DNA of 23,787 nt, taken from JBGOTP01 sp041476545. GTDB taxonomy: Bacteria; Acidobacteriota; Vicinamibacteria; Vicinamibacterales; CAVVIG01. Shown here one piece after another: positions 1 to 6,677 of the stretch. Every line of letters begins with the position of its first letter. Positions within the stretch are counted from its first letter, which is position 1. Location of the stretch: the NCBI GenBank assembly GCA_041476545.1, contig JBGOTP010000028.1, positions 1 to 23,787 on the forward strand, read 5' to 3'. The notes beneath the pieces are model-generated. The model was not told the DNA's origin. It saw nothing but the letters and a program-made list of their open reading frames with translations, and did not search any database. Made by a program: the position numbers and the translations under genes.

Positions 1-1416
1 CGAGAGACGGTACCGGACGACATCCACGGCATGTTCGTCGCGCAGGGCATTCTCACGGCCACTGGCGGCATGACGTCGCACGCGGCCGTCGTGGGCCGTC
101 AGATGGGCAAGCCGTCAATCGTGGGCGCTGGCGCGATCGACGTGGACGAGACCACCCGGCGATTCAGGGTCGGCGGCAAGACGATCGCGGAAGGGGAGTT
201 CATTTCCTTCGACGGCCTGTCGGGCGAAGTCAAGCTCGCGCAGGTCGCCTCCAAGCCGAGCGAAATTCTTCAGGTCGTCGCCGGCACGCTGGATCGCAGG
301 CGTTCGGACATCTATCGGCGCTTCGATCAGCTGCTCGGCTGGGCCGACAAGTACCGGCGGCTCGGTGTTCGTGCCAACGCCGATCAGCCGGATCAGGCGG
401 CGACGGCCTATGCGTTCGGCGCCCGCGGCATTGGTCTCTGCCGGACCGAGCACATGTTTTTCGGTGAAGGGCGCATCCCGATCGTCCAGCGCATGATTCT
501 GGCCGACAATGAAGTCGACCGTCGCAAGGCGCTCGATCAGCTGTTGCCCCTTCAACGGGAAGATTTCTACGGCGTGTTCAAGGCCATGCACGGGTCGCCG
601 GTGACGATTCGCACCATCGATCCGCCGCTCCACGAATTCCTGCCCAAGCGGGAGGAGCTGATGGTCGAGGTCGCTCGGCTGGAGATCAGCGGGAAGTATC
701 CGAAGGAACTCGAGGAGAAGCGCGTGCTGCTGCATCGCGTCGAGCAACTCCACGAGTTCAACCCGATGATGGGCCATCGCGGCGTGCGTCTCGGGATCAC
801 GTACCCGGAAATCACCGAGATGCAGACGCGCGCGATTATCGAGGCCGCCTGTCAGTTGCACAAGGAAGGTCTCAAGGTGGTCCCGGAGATCATGATTCCC
901 CTGGTCGGACACGTGCGGGAACTTCGGGATCAGAAGGCCGTCGTCGATCGCGTCGCGGCCGAGACGATGAAAGCGAAAGGCGTGTCGGTCAAGTACCTCG
1001 TGGGCACGATGATCGAAGTGCCGCGCGGCGCCATGACCGCCGACGAAATCGCCGAGGAAGCGCAGTTCTTCTCGTTCGGCACCAACGACCTGACGCAGTT
1101 CACCTTCGGGTTCTCCCGAGACGACGTGGGCAAGTTCCTCAAGATCTATCTGAACAAGAAGATTCTCGAGCGGGATCCGTTTTCGACATTCGATACGGTT
1201 GGCGTGGGGGCGCTGCTTCGCCGGGCCGTCGAGCTCGGGCGCTCGACCCGCCCCGACTTGAAGTTGGGCGTCTGCGGCGAGCACGGCGGGGATCCCGCGT
1301 CCATTCATTTCTTCGACAAAGTCGGGCTCGATTACATCAGCGCCTCGCCCTACCGCATTCCCGTCGCACGCCTGGCGGCCGCGCAGGCGGCCTTGTCTGT
1401 CAAAGTCGGAGACTGA
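1..1416 (+). CDS. ppdK: Pyruvate, phosphate dikinase, C-terminal part (5' end outside window)
   Basis: PPDK interconverts pyruvate, ATP and phosphate with PEP, AMP and pyrophosphate in the cytoplasm, using a swivelling phosphohistidine domain. The frame is open from base 1, so the gene runs off the left edge; 471 residues are visible and roughly the N-terminal half (the ATP-grasp nucleotide-binding domain) is missing. The visible part starts in the phosphohistidine domain with GGMTSHAAVV, whose His (visible residue 27) is the phosphate carrier. It continues into the PEP/pyruvate TIM barrel: GLCRTEHMFF, the GHRGVRLG segment, GTNDLTQFTFG near residue 360, and LGVCGEHGGDP with catalytic Cys425. 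Key residues are intact, so it should be active. The spacing of motifs and the insert before NPMMGHRG fit PPDK better than PEP synthase or PTS enzyme I. The stop TGA at 1414 is followed by a G-rich spacer before mutL. Confidence 0.95.
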   Translation, partial: RETVPDDIHGMFVAQGILTATGGMTSHAAVVGRQMGKPSIVGAGAIDVDETTRRFRVGGKTIAEGEFISFDGLSGEVKLAQVASKPSEILQVVAGTLDRRRSDIYRRFDQLLGWADKYRRLGVRANADQPDQAATAYAFGARGIGLCRTEHMFFGEGRIPIVQRMILADNEVDRRKALDQLLPLQREDFYGVFKAMHGSPVTIRTIDPPLHEFLPKREELMVEVARLEISGKYPKELEEKRVLLHRVEQLHEFNPMMGHRGVRLGITYPEITEMQTRAIIEAACQLHKEGLKVVPEIMIPLVGHVRELRDQKAVVDRVAAETMKAKGVSVKYLVGTMIEVPRGAMTADEIAEEAQFFSFGTNDLTQFTFGFSRDDVGKFLKIYLNKKILERDPFSTFDTVGVGALLRRAVELGRSTRPDLKLGVCGEHGGDPASIHFFDKVGLDYISASPYRIPVARLAAAQAALSVKVGD

Positions 1417-1507
1417 AGGGAACGGAGCTGGCGGAGGGAACGGGGATATACTCCGTTTCTCCGTTGCTCCGTGTTGAACCGTTCGCTCCGCCGACTCCGT
1501 TACCTCC
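1417..1507. repeat. G-rich then C-rich repetitive spacer between ppdK and mutL, with a hairpin
   Basis: The left part is a purine-rich run of GGAACGGAG-like units on the + strand. The right part is a pyrimidine-rich run of CTCCGTT-like units with period 7 to 8, that is, the same type of sequence inverted. GGAACGG (1437-1443) can pair with CCGTTTC (1453-1459), with one G-U, around a loop containing GATATACT. It could act as a weak terminator for ppdK, but there is no T run. It looks like a more degenerate relative of the heptamer tracts elsewhere in the window. Confidence 0.5.
1447..1452 (+). promoter_or_regulatory. Possible -10 element for mutL
   Basis: TATACT matches the bacterial -10 consensus at five of six positions and lies 55 nt before the mutL ATG. 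No convincing -35 is visible 16 to 18 nt upstream, and the hexamer sits in the loop of the spacer hairpin. It may therefore be fortuitous. Confidence 0.25.
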
Positions 1508-3316
1508 ATGGGCAAGATCACCCGACTCTCCCCTGAACTCGCCAACCAGATCGCCGCTGGCGAAGTCGTCGAGCGCCCGGCCTCCGTCGTCAAGGAGCTG
1601 GTCGAGAACGCGATCGACGCCGGCGCACGGCGCGTCTCCATCCACATTGAACTGGGTGGCAAGAAGCAGGTGCGCGTCGAAGACGACGGAGAGGGGATGG
1701 AGCCAGAAGATGCGCGGCTGGCGATCGAGCGTCACGCGACCAGCAAGATCCGGCGATCGGACGACCTCGCGGCCATCCTGACGCTCGGATTCCGCGGCGA
1801 AGCGCTGCCGTCGATCGCCTCCGTTTCTCATTGTGTGTTGCGCTCGCGCGCTCGTGAGCGATCGAGCGGTACCGAGATCAAAGTGAATGGCGGTGTGGTG
1901 GCGTCCGAGCAGGAGGTAGCCGCATCGGAAGGCACCATGGTCGAGGTGAACGATCTCTTCTACAATCTGCCCGCCCGGCGGAAGTTTCTCAAGTCCGACG
2001 GAGCCGAGTCGACGCAGGTGTCCAGGGTCGTGACGCAGCTCGCGATGGCGTACCCGGCGGTGGGGTTCACGCTGACGAGCGCCACGCGGACCGTTCTGCA
2101 GATTCCGCCTGCTGCATCGCCGCGCGATCGCCTCTTTCAGCTGTACGGCGAGCGGAATGATCTGATCGAAGTCTGGAAGGAAGCGGGTGGACTGCGGGTC
2201 ACCGGTTTCGTGGCGGCGCTGGCCGAGCACGGACCCACGCGGGGGCCGCAGCACGTGTTTATCAATCGCCGGATCGTCAAGGACAAGACGATCGCCCACG
2301 CGATTATCGACTCCTACAGCACCGCATCCATCAAGGAACGGAGCCCGGAAGTGCATCTCTTCCTCGAGATGCCGGCGGAGGCGGTCGACGTCAACGTGCA
2401 TCCAACCAAAGCGGAGGTGCGATTCCGTGAGCAGTCCCTGGTGCACGAGGTGGTGCGCCGCGCGTTGATGGATGCGCTCGGCCAGAGCGGCGTGCCGCAG
2501 CTTCAACTCCGCCCTGAGGCATCGACGAACAGTCTGGTCCCCGTTGCGACAACGATTCCCGGTGTGCTGGCTGGCGGAATGTTCCCGAGCCGCTGGATGC
2601 CCCAGGAGTCCTCGTCCGCAGGCTTGCCAGGGGCATCCGGCTCGCCTGTGGGATCCGGCTTTAGCCGGATTGCGTCCGGAGAAGATGTCGTGTCGGGCTT
2701 TGGCTCGGCTGCCGGGAAAGATGTGGAATCGAGCGAAATCCGGCCGATGATTCCGCTCGGCCAGTTCCGCGACACGTTCATCATTGCCATAGACGATGAG
2801 GGAATTGCCATCATCGATCAGCACGTGGCGCACGAGCGCGTGCTGTTCGAGCGCGTGATGCAGAAGCTCACCGCCGGCCGTCTGGAGTCGCAGGGTCTGC
2901 TTGTCCCGCTCGTCATCGACCTGCCCGCCGCGGCGCATCAGGCGCTCATCGGACGAGCGACAGAGCTCGAACGTCTGGGTTTTGAGATTGAGAGCTTTGG
3001 CGATGCGACCGTGAAGGTGACGGCGCTGCCGGCGCTGCTCAAGGCCGAGAACAGTTCCACGGCCCTGCGCGCGCTCGCGGAGGATCTGGAGGGGCTCGAC
3101 CGTGGCGCCCACGTGCAGGATGCCTTGCAGCGGATTGCCGCGACCATGGCGTGTCATGCGGCCGTGAAGGCCAACTATCCGCTCACGTACGAGAAGATGA
3201 CCCATATTCTCGATGAGCTGCGTGCAACGGCGTACTCGACGATCTGCCCGCATGGCCGCCCGGTCATGCTGCGCCTGACGCGCCGTGAGATCGAGAAGAA
3301 TTTCGAGCGGATCTAG
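1508..3316 (+). CDS. mutL: DNA mismatch repair protein MutL, endonuclease type
   Basis: MutL couples mismatch recognition by MutS to strand incision and removal. The 602-residue protein has the GHKL ATPase N-terminus: KELVENAIDAGA with the expected general base Glu30 and Mg ligand Asn34, DDGEGM at 59-64, HATSKI, and TLGFRGEALPSI. The transducer domain follows. A Gly/Ser-rich linker runs from about 340 to 420, then the C-terminal dimerisation domain. The endonuclease motif is present as DQHV-AHE-RVLFE (437-448), where most homologues have DQHA. ACHAAVKA and CPHGRP near the C-terminus complete the metal-binding set. This argues for a nicking MutL, as in bacteria without MutH. The ATG gives the standard MxKIxxL start, but no Shine-Dalgarno sequence precedes it. 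An in-frame REP-like palindrome lies in the linker (2653-2670). Confidence 0.96.
   Translation: MGKITRLSPELANQIAAGEVVERPASVVKELVENAIDAGARRVSIHIELGGKKQVRVEDDGEGMEPEDARLAIERHATSKIRRSDDLAAILTLGFRGEALPSIASVSHCVLRSRARERSSGTEIKVNGGVVASEQEVAASEGTMVEVNDLFYNLPARRKFLKSDGAESTQVSRVVTQLAMAYPAVGFTLTSATRTVLQIPPAASPRDRLFQLYGERNDLIEVWKEAGGLRVTGFVAALAEHGPTRGPQHVFINRRIVKDKTIAHAIIDSYSTASIKERSPEVHLFLEMPAEAVDVNVHPTKAEVRFREQSLVHEVVRRALMDALGQSGVPQLQLRPEASTNSLVPVATTIPGVLAGGMFPSRWMPQESSSAGLPGASGSPVGSGFSRIASGEDVVSGFGSAAGKDVESSEIRPMIPLGQFRDTFIIAIDDEGIAIIDQHVAHERVLFERVMQKLTAGRLESQGLLVPLVIDLPAAAHQALIGRATELERLGFEIESFGDATVKVTALPALLKAENSSTALRALAEDLEGLDRGAHVQDALQRIAATMACHAAVKANYPLTYEKMTHILDELRATAYSTICPHGRPVMLRLTRREIEKNFERI
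2653..2670. repeat. REP-like palindrome embedded in the mutL linker
   Basis: ATCCGGCT, spacer TT, AGCCGGAT: two perfect 8-nt arms separated by 2 nt. The core GGCTTTAGCC is the reverse complement of the GGCTAAAGCC core of the spacer hairpins at 3893-3951. It is read in frame as part of the Gly/Ser-rich linker (about residues 382-388), so it does not break mutL. Confidence 0.55.
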
Positions 3317-3404
3317 TACGACGTTGTCACTCTGACGGATTCAGGCCACAAACATGCTGCTCGGCGAACGGCTCGACGGCGCGGGAAACCTCATCTCGGG
3401 ATCT

Positions 3405-3432
3405 GTCCGCCTTCGCTTCGCTTCGGCGGGAC
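3405..3432. repeat. Stem-loop with tandem TTCGC units
   Basis: GTCCGCC (3405-3411) can pair with GGCGGGAC (3425-3432), with one bulged base. Between them are three tandem pentamers TTCGC, TTCGC, TTCGG. It resembles a dispersed hairpin repeat, but only one copy is visible in the window, so that is an inference. Confidence 0.35.
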
Positions 3433-3447
3433 TGGCGTTGATGGTAT

Positions 3448-3470
3448 GCGGCAACTCCGTGAGTTGTCGC
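3448..3470. repeat. Strong 10-bp stem-loop
   Basis: GCGGCAACTC (3448-3457) pairs with GAGTTGTCGC (3461-3470) over ten positions, with one G-U pair and a CGT loop. No T run follows, so it is not a canonical intrinsic terminator. It lies 132 nt after mutL and could still act as a 3' hairpin. Confidence 0.45.
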
Positions 3471-3605
3471 GGACTTCGGCCCTACGATTCGGTTTCCCAA
3501 CTGACGCCCGTGACGCGCCGCTCGCAATGTTCGCTGCCGCAGCACGTTTCCGGCCTTCAGACGCCGGTGAAGTGACAAAGTGGTAATCGCGTCTGGACAC
3601 TGTCC

Positions 3606-3782
3606 ATGCTGTTGTCGGTGATCTACTACACGGGCCGCTTCGGCCAGATTCTCGGCATGTGGCTGCTGGTTGTCGATATCGTCATGGCCGGTCCCCTCGG
3701 TCCGAGTCCCCGGACGTTCGGCGTCGGTGTGGCCATATTTCTGGCGGGCTGGGGGCTGACGAAAGTGGGAAGTGGAAGGTGA
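3606..3782 (+). CDS. Possible small two-helix membrane protein (58 aa)
   Basis: I do not recognise this ORF. ATG at 3606 to TGA at 3780 encodes 58 residues with two hydrophobic stretches: about residues 3-28, rich in Leu, Val, Ile and Met, and about 38-52 (VGVAIFLAGWGL). A short GPLGPSPR loop joins them. That is the composition of a small integral membrane protein. The in-frame stop upstream is at 3573, and there is no clear ribosome binding site. The last six sense codons and the stop come from a heptamer tract (KVGSGR then TGA), as at other gene ends here. It may be a real small protein, or the remnant of a longer membrane protein in a decayed region. Confidence 0.35.
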   Translation: MLLSVIYYTGRFGQILGMWLLVVDIVMAGPLGPSPRTFGVGVAIFLAGWGLTKVGSGR

Positions 3783-3795
3783 GAAGTTAGAAGTC
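3761..3795 (+). repeat. Heptanucleotide tract, five units
   Basis: Five consecutive 7-nt units: GAAAGTG, GGAAGTG, GAAGGTG, AGAAGTT, AGAAGTC. The tract contains TGA (3780) and TAG (3788) in different frames, and encodes the end of the 58-codon ORF. Confidence 0.75.
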
Positions 3796-3892
3796 CCTCG
3801 CACGCCTGCTCGGTGAAGTCGTGCCGTCGTCGGTGCTGCCGGGTGTGACGCTGCCTGCGTTCATCGCCTGGCAGACCTTATTGCCTGACATG

Positions 3893-3951
3893 GCAGGGCT
3901 AAAGCCCCGCGCTACGACCGCGCCGCAGGGCTAAAGCCCTGCGCTACGACC
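3893..3951. repeat. Two tandem REP-like hairpins at the 3' end of rarA
   Basis: Two 27-nt copies (3893-3919 and 3925-3951) differ at one position and are offset by 32 nt. Each has arms GCAGGGCT and AGCCC(C/T)GC around AA, followed by GCTACGACC. The second copy is a perfect 8-bp palindrome with a 2-nt spacer. It overlaps the rarA stop codon: the CTA of GCGCTACG is the TAG stop on the minus strand. A diverged third copy lies at 16438-16460. Confidence 0.75.
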
Positions 3952-5299
3952 CAGTCTGTCGCGATTTCTTGACCTGTTCCCAGCCGTCCAGCCGCCGCTT
4001 GATCTCCTTCTCGAATCCGCGTTCGCGCGGATGGTAGTACTTGCGATCCTGAAGCGCCGGCGGCAGGCAGGACATGTCGGCGACCGCATCGGGTTCGTCG
4101 TGCGCGTAGCGATAGCCTTTTCCGTACTCCAACTCCTTCATGAGCTTCGTCGGAGCATTCCGCAGGTGGAGGGGAACCGGTTCGGCCACGTGATCGCGCG
4201 CGTCCGCGGCGGCGGCGCCGTAGGCGACGTAGATGGCGTTGCTCTTCGGGGCCGTGGCCAGGTAGATGACCGCCTGCGCCAGCGCCGTGTTGCCTTCCGG
4301 CATCCCAATGAAATGAACGGCCTCCTTGGCGGCCACGGCCACGGTCAATGCCTGGGGATCTGCATTGCCGACGTCCTCAGACGCGAAGCGGATCAGCCTG
4401 CGGGCGATGTACAGCGGATCCTCGCCGGCTTCAACCATCCGCGCAAGCCAGTACACCGCCGCATCCGGATCGCTCGTCCGCATCGACTTGTGAAGAGCGG
4501 ACATCAGGTTGTAGTGCTCCTCGCCCGACTTGTCGTAGAGGAGCATCTTCCGCTGGATCGCCTGCTGTACGAGCGCGGCGTCGACGCGCCGGACGCCCTC
4601 TTCGACCGGCGCGATCCCGACGGTCAGTTCGAGTAGATTGAGCGCGGATCGCGCGTCACCGCTGGCATAGACCGCGATGGCGCGAATCGCCTCATCGTCG
4701 ACCTGGTTGCGCTCGGTGCCGAGGCCGCGCTCGACATCGTCGAGCGCCCGACCGAGAATCACCGTGATCTCGTCGCTGGTCAATCCGCGCAGGACGAAGA
4801 CCTTCGAGCGCGAGAGCAGCGCCGCGTTGACCTCGAACGACGGATTCTCCGTTGTCGCCCCAATCAACACGATGTCTCCGCTTTCGACCCTCGGGAGAAA
4901 GGCATCCTGCTGTGCCTTGTTGAAGCGGTGGATCTCGTCGATGAAGACGATCGTGCGCCGCCTGGTTGCCTTCCGCAGACGCTCGGCTTCGGCCATGACG
5001 TCGCGAATTTCCTTGATGCCCGCAAGCACGGCGCTGAAGGATACGAAGCGCGCTTTCGTGGTGTCGGCGATGATGCGAGCCAGCGTGGTCTTCCCGGTGC
5101 CCGGAGGGCCCCACAGGATGAGCGACTGCAGCAGATCCCGCTCGATGGCTTCACGCAGAGGCTTTCCGGGGCCGAGGAGGTCCTGCTGGCCGATGAACTC
5201 GTCGAAGCTGCGCGGCCGCATCCGCTCGGCGAGCGGCGCGTGGGCCACGGACGCGACGGCAGCTCTGTCTCGGTCTTCTTCAGGAAACAGCGAATCCAC
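3944..5299 (-). CDS. rarA: Replication-associated recombination protein A (RarA/MgsA), AAA+ ATPase
   Basis: RarA is a homotetrameric AAA+ ATPase related to clamp loaders that acts at stalled replication forks. The 451-residue protein has PLAERMRPRSFDEFIGQ near residue 22, Walker A GPPGTGKT (64-71), Walker B VFIDEIHRFNKAQQDAF (from about 118) and sensor 1 GATTENPSF (147-155). The C-terminal MgsA region includes HKSMRTSDPDAAVYWLARM and FIGMPEGNTALAQAVIYLA. Length is typical. The start is GTG (GTGGATTCG), preceded by AGAAGGACTGA, which supplies a purine-rich Shine-Dalgarno at about 4-6 nt. It is downstream of the SpoU gene on the same strand across a 51-nt heptamer-containing spacer, so co-transcription is likely. 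Its TAG stop is provided by a REP-like repeat. Confidence 0.95.
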   Translation of the reverse strand: MDSLFPEEDRDRAAVASVAHAPLAERMRPRSFDEFIGQQDLLGPGKPLREAIERDLLQSLILWGPPGTGKTTLARIIADTTKARFVSFSAVLAGIKEIRDVMAEAERLRKATRRRTIVFIDEIHRFNKAQQDAFLPRVESGDIVLIGATTENPSFEVNAALLSRSKVFVLRGLTSDEITVILGRALDDVERGLGTERNQVDDEAIRAIAVYASGDARSALNLLELTVGIAPVEEGVRRVDAALVQQAIQRKMLLYDKSGEEHYNLMSALHKSMRTSDPDAAVYWLARMVEAGEDPLYIARRLIRFASEDVGNADPQALTVAVAAKEAVHFIGMPEGNTALAQAVIYLATAPKSNAIYVAYGAAAADARDHVAEPVPLHLRNAPTKLMKELEYGKGYRYAHDEPDAVADMSCLPPALQDRKYYHPRERGFEKEIKRRLDGWEQVKKSRQTGS

Positions 5300-5320
5300 T
5301 CAGTCCTTCTTAGTTCTGCG

Positions 5321-5363
5321 TTCCAACTTCTAACTTTCAACTTTTACTTTTTAACTTTTCAAC
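5321..5363 (-). repeat. Heptanucleotide-type tract at the 3' end of the SpoU gene
   Basis: On the + strand the units read TTCCAAC, TTCTAAC, TTTCAAC, then TTTTAC, TTTTTAAC and TTTTCAAC. The first three have period exactly 7; the rest drift by one base. On the minus strand, the coding strand of the upstream gene, it is a purine-rich run of AAGTTRR units. It encodes the last residues LKS and the TAA stop of the methyltransferase. Confidence 0.7.
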
Positions 5364-6148
5364 TGTCTCTGTCGAAGGGCTTCGTAAATGATAAGCGCTG
5401 CCGTGATGGAGGCGTTCATCGATTCCACTGGCGCTTGCATCGGAACGGTCACACGGAAGTTGGCCCCATCGATCAACGACTGCGAAAGCCCCGGCCCTTC
5501 GGCACCGACGAGGATCGCGAGCGGCCCGGTCAGATCGGTCTCGAATAGCGATGTGCCTCCTCTCGGGACTGCCGCGGCAATGCGACAGTGATGGTGACGG
5601 GCGTCGGCGACAGCGTCCTCGGCAAGCGCCTTGAGGTCAATTGGCAGACGCAGCGCACTGCCCATCGATCCGCGAAGCGCCTTCCAGCCGAAGGGATCGG
5701 CGCAGGATCCAGCCGCCACAAATCCCGACGCGCCTCCCGCTTCGGCGACGCGGACGATGGCCCCCACGTTGCCCGGATCCTGGAGACCACATCCGACAAT
5801 GACGAACGGGCAGGCGTGCACATAGAGACGTTCTTCGTGCCCGGCGGGACGCTCGCCAATCGCCACGATGCCGCTCGGCGATCGGACCGGGCTGGCCGCG
5901 GCAATGACCGAGGCGGTCGCGGACGCAATCTCGATGCCTTGCTCGTCGAGCCGATCGACCAGGGCGGCGATCTCCGGCCGGCCGAGCGCGTCACTCGCAA
6001 CCATGACGTGGTGCAGCGCCAGACGGGCGGCCAGCGCCTCATTGATCAGGTGGGGGCCGTCGAGCAGCAGCACCGAGCGGTCGTCGCCGCGCGCGGCGTT
6101 CCGGTATCGAGCGATGATCGCGTTCTGACGACTGGTAATCCGTTTCAT
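5351..6148 (-). CDS. SpoU/TrmH-family RNA 2'-O-ribose methyltransferase
   Basis: SPOUT-fold enzyme expected to transfer a methyl group from S-adenosylmethionine to a ribose 2'-OH in rRNA or tRNA. In the 265-residue protein, an N-terminal substrate-binding domain (from ITSRQNAIIARYRNAARG) precedes the three SpoU motifs. Motif 1 is LQDPGNVGAIVRVAEAGGA (122-140, with Asn127 and catalytic-type Arg133), motif 2 is ILVGAEGPGLS (212-222), and motif 3 is VPMQAPVESMNASITAA (235-251, with Asn245). All key residues are present. The substrate cannot be told from sequence; the layout resembles RlmB/TsnR-type rRNA enzymes more than TrmL. ATG at 6148 gives a natural MKRITSRQN start. It diverges from greA with 58 nt between the start codons and precedes rarA. 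Confidence 0.9.
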   Translation of the reverse strand: MKRITSRQNAIIARYRNAARGDDRSVLLLDGPHLINEALAARLALHHVMVASDALGRPEIAALVDRLDEQGIEIASATASVIAAASPVRSPSGIVAIGERPAGHEERLYVHACPFVIVGCGLQDPGNVGAIVRVAEAGGASGFVAAGSCADPFGWKALRGSMGSALRLPIDLKALAEDAVADARHHHCRIAAAVPRGGTSLFETDLTGPLAILVGAEGPGLSQSLIDGANFRVTVPMQAPVESMNASITAALIIYEALRQRQLKS

Positions 6149-6206
6149 GGCGCCGAATCGCTCAATGATACTGTGGTACCATCACATCGACCCCAGGGGC
6201 GAGTCC
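6149..6206. promoter_or_regulatory. Divergent promoter region between the SpoU gene and greA
   Basis: Only 58 nt separate the two start codons. On the + strand, TG-G-TACCAT (6174-6182) has the form of an extended -10 element 24 nt before greA. On the minus strand, TATCAT (complement of 6165-6170) is one base from the -10 consensus, 16 nt before the SpoU ATG. No good -35 is seen for either. The same TGGTAC-AT pattern precedes uvrB. Confidence 0.35.
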
Positions 6207-6677
6207 ATGAAAGATCGGCTGATCAAGAAGTTCGAAATCGAGATCCACGCGCTCAACCACGAGCTGAAGCTCGAGTTGCCGAAGGAGATCAAGCGGGCGC
6301 GGGAACTCGGGGATCTCCGGGAGAACGCGGAATATCACGCGGCGAAAGAGCGCCAGCGGCTGGTCGAATCGCGGATCAGCATGCTGAACAAGCGCGTCGC
6401 CGAGATCGCGTTGATCAACGTCGAACGCATCCCCACCGATCGCGCCGGTTTCGGATCGACCGTTCATGTCGTCGAGAGCACGGGCGAGAAGATGGTCTTC
6501 CAGCTCGTGATGCCGGAGGACGCCGACGCCGCCAAAGGACTCATCTCGACGACGTCGCCGATCGGCAAGTCGTTTCTCAACAGGGAACCGGGCGACACAG
6601 TGAAAGTCGTCACGCCGGGCGGCACGCGCGAGTTTGAAATCATCAAACTGCTCACGATTCACGACGAAGCGGAATGA
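6207..6677 (+). CDS. greA: Transcription elongation factor GreA
   Basis: GreA enters the RNA polymerase secondary channel and stimulates cleavage of backtracked transcripts. The 156-residue protein has the N-terminal antiparallel coiled coil with the conserved tip ELGDLRENAEYHAAKERQ. Asp36 and Glu39 match the acidic pair that activates cleavage in characterised Gre factors. The C-terminal FKBP-like domain contains the usual SPIGKSFLNREPGDTVKV segment. Length is standard for GreA. I chose ATG at 6207 rather than the longer open frame from 6147, because the homologous N-terminus begins there and the longer frame would overlap the divergent gene's start. GGGGCGAG lies a few bases upstream as a weak ribosome binding site. 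The stop overlaps the next gene's start (ATGA), implying translational coupling. Confidence 0.96.
   Translation: MKDRLIKKFEIEIHALNHELKLELPKEIKRARELGDLRENAEYHAAKERQRLVESRISMLNKRVAEIALINVERIPTDRAGFGSTVHVVESTGEKMVFQLVMPEDADAAKGLISTTSPIGKSFLNREPGDTVKVVTPGGTREFEIIKLLTIHDEAE

Larger units (their letters stand above)
3317..3943. other. Long spacer without a recognised gene
   Basis: No ORF of convincing length or composition fills this stretch on either strand. The longer frames (3354-3575 on +, 3327-3803 on -) read as low-complexity shadow sequence. It contains stem-loops at 3405-3432 and 3448-3470, a 58-codon ORF at 3606-3782, a heptamer tract at 3761-3795 and the tandem REP-like hairpins at 3893-3951. 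A frame around 3796-3893 reads as a protein-like but short, startless stretch. The whole may be a decayed gene region colonised by repeats. Confidence 0.5.

Noticed and set aside
115..1662. A 515-codon open frame on the minus strand across ppdK and mutL start
   Set aside because: It is the antisense of conserved, motif-bearing genes. Its translation is His/Arg/Asp-rich with no recognisable domain, typical of GC-rich shadow frames.
1400..3253. A 617-codon minus-strand frame antisense to mutL
   Set aside because: Shadow frame of a clear mutL. Composition is biased to Arg, His and Gly, and no motif is seen.
3796..3893. A short protein-like frame before the REP-like repeats
   Set aside because: It lacks a start codon and any recognisable motif and ends within the repeats. 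It may be a gene remnant, but the evidence is too thin to call it.
3893..3951. CRISPR-like direct repeat
   Set aside because: There are only two copies with a 5-nt gap, each a hairpin, and a third diverged copy lies elsewhere. No spacer array or cas gene is present; a REP-like element fits better.
4031..4636. Open frame on + antisense to rarA
   Set aside because: Overlaps the conserved RarA coding sequence and has no ribosome binding site or domain.
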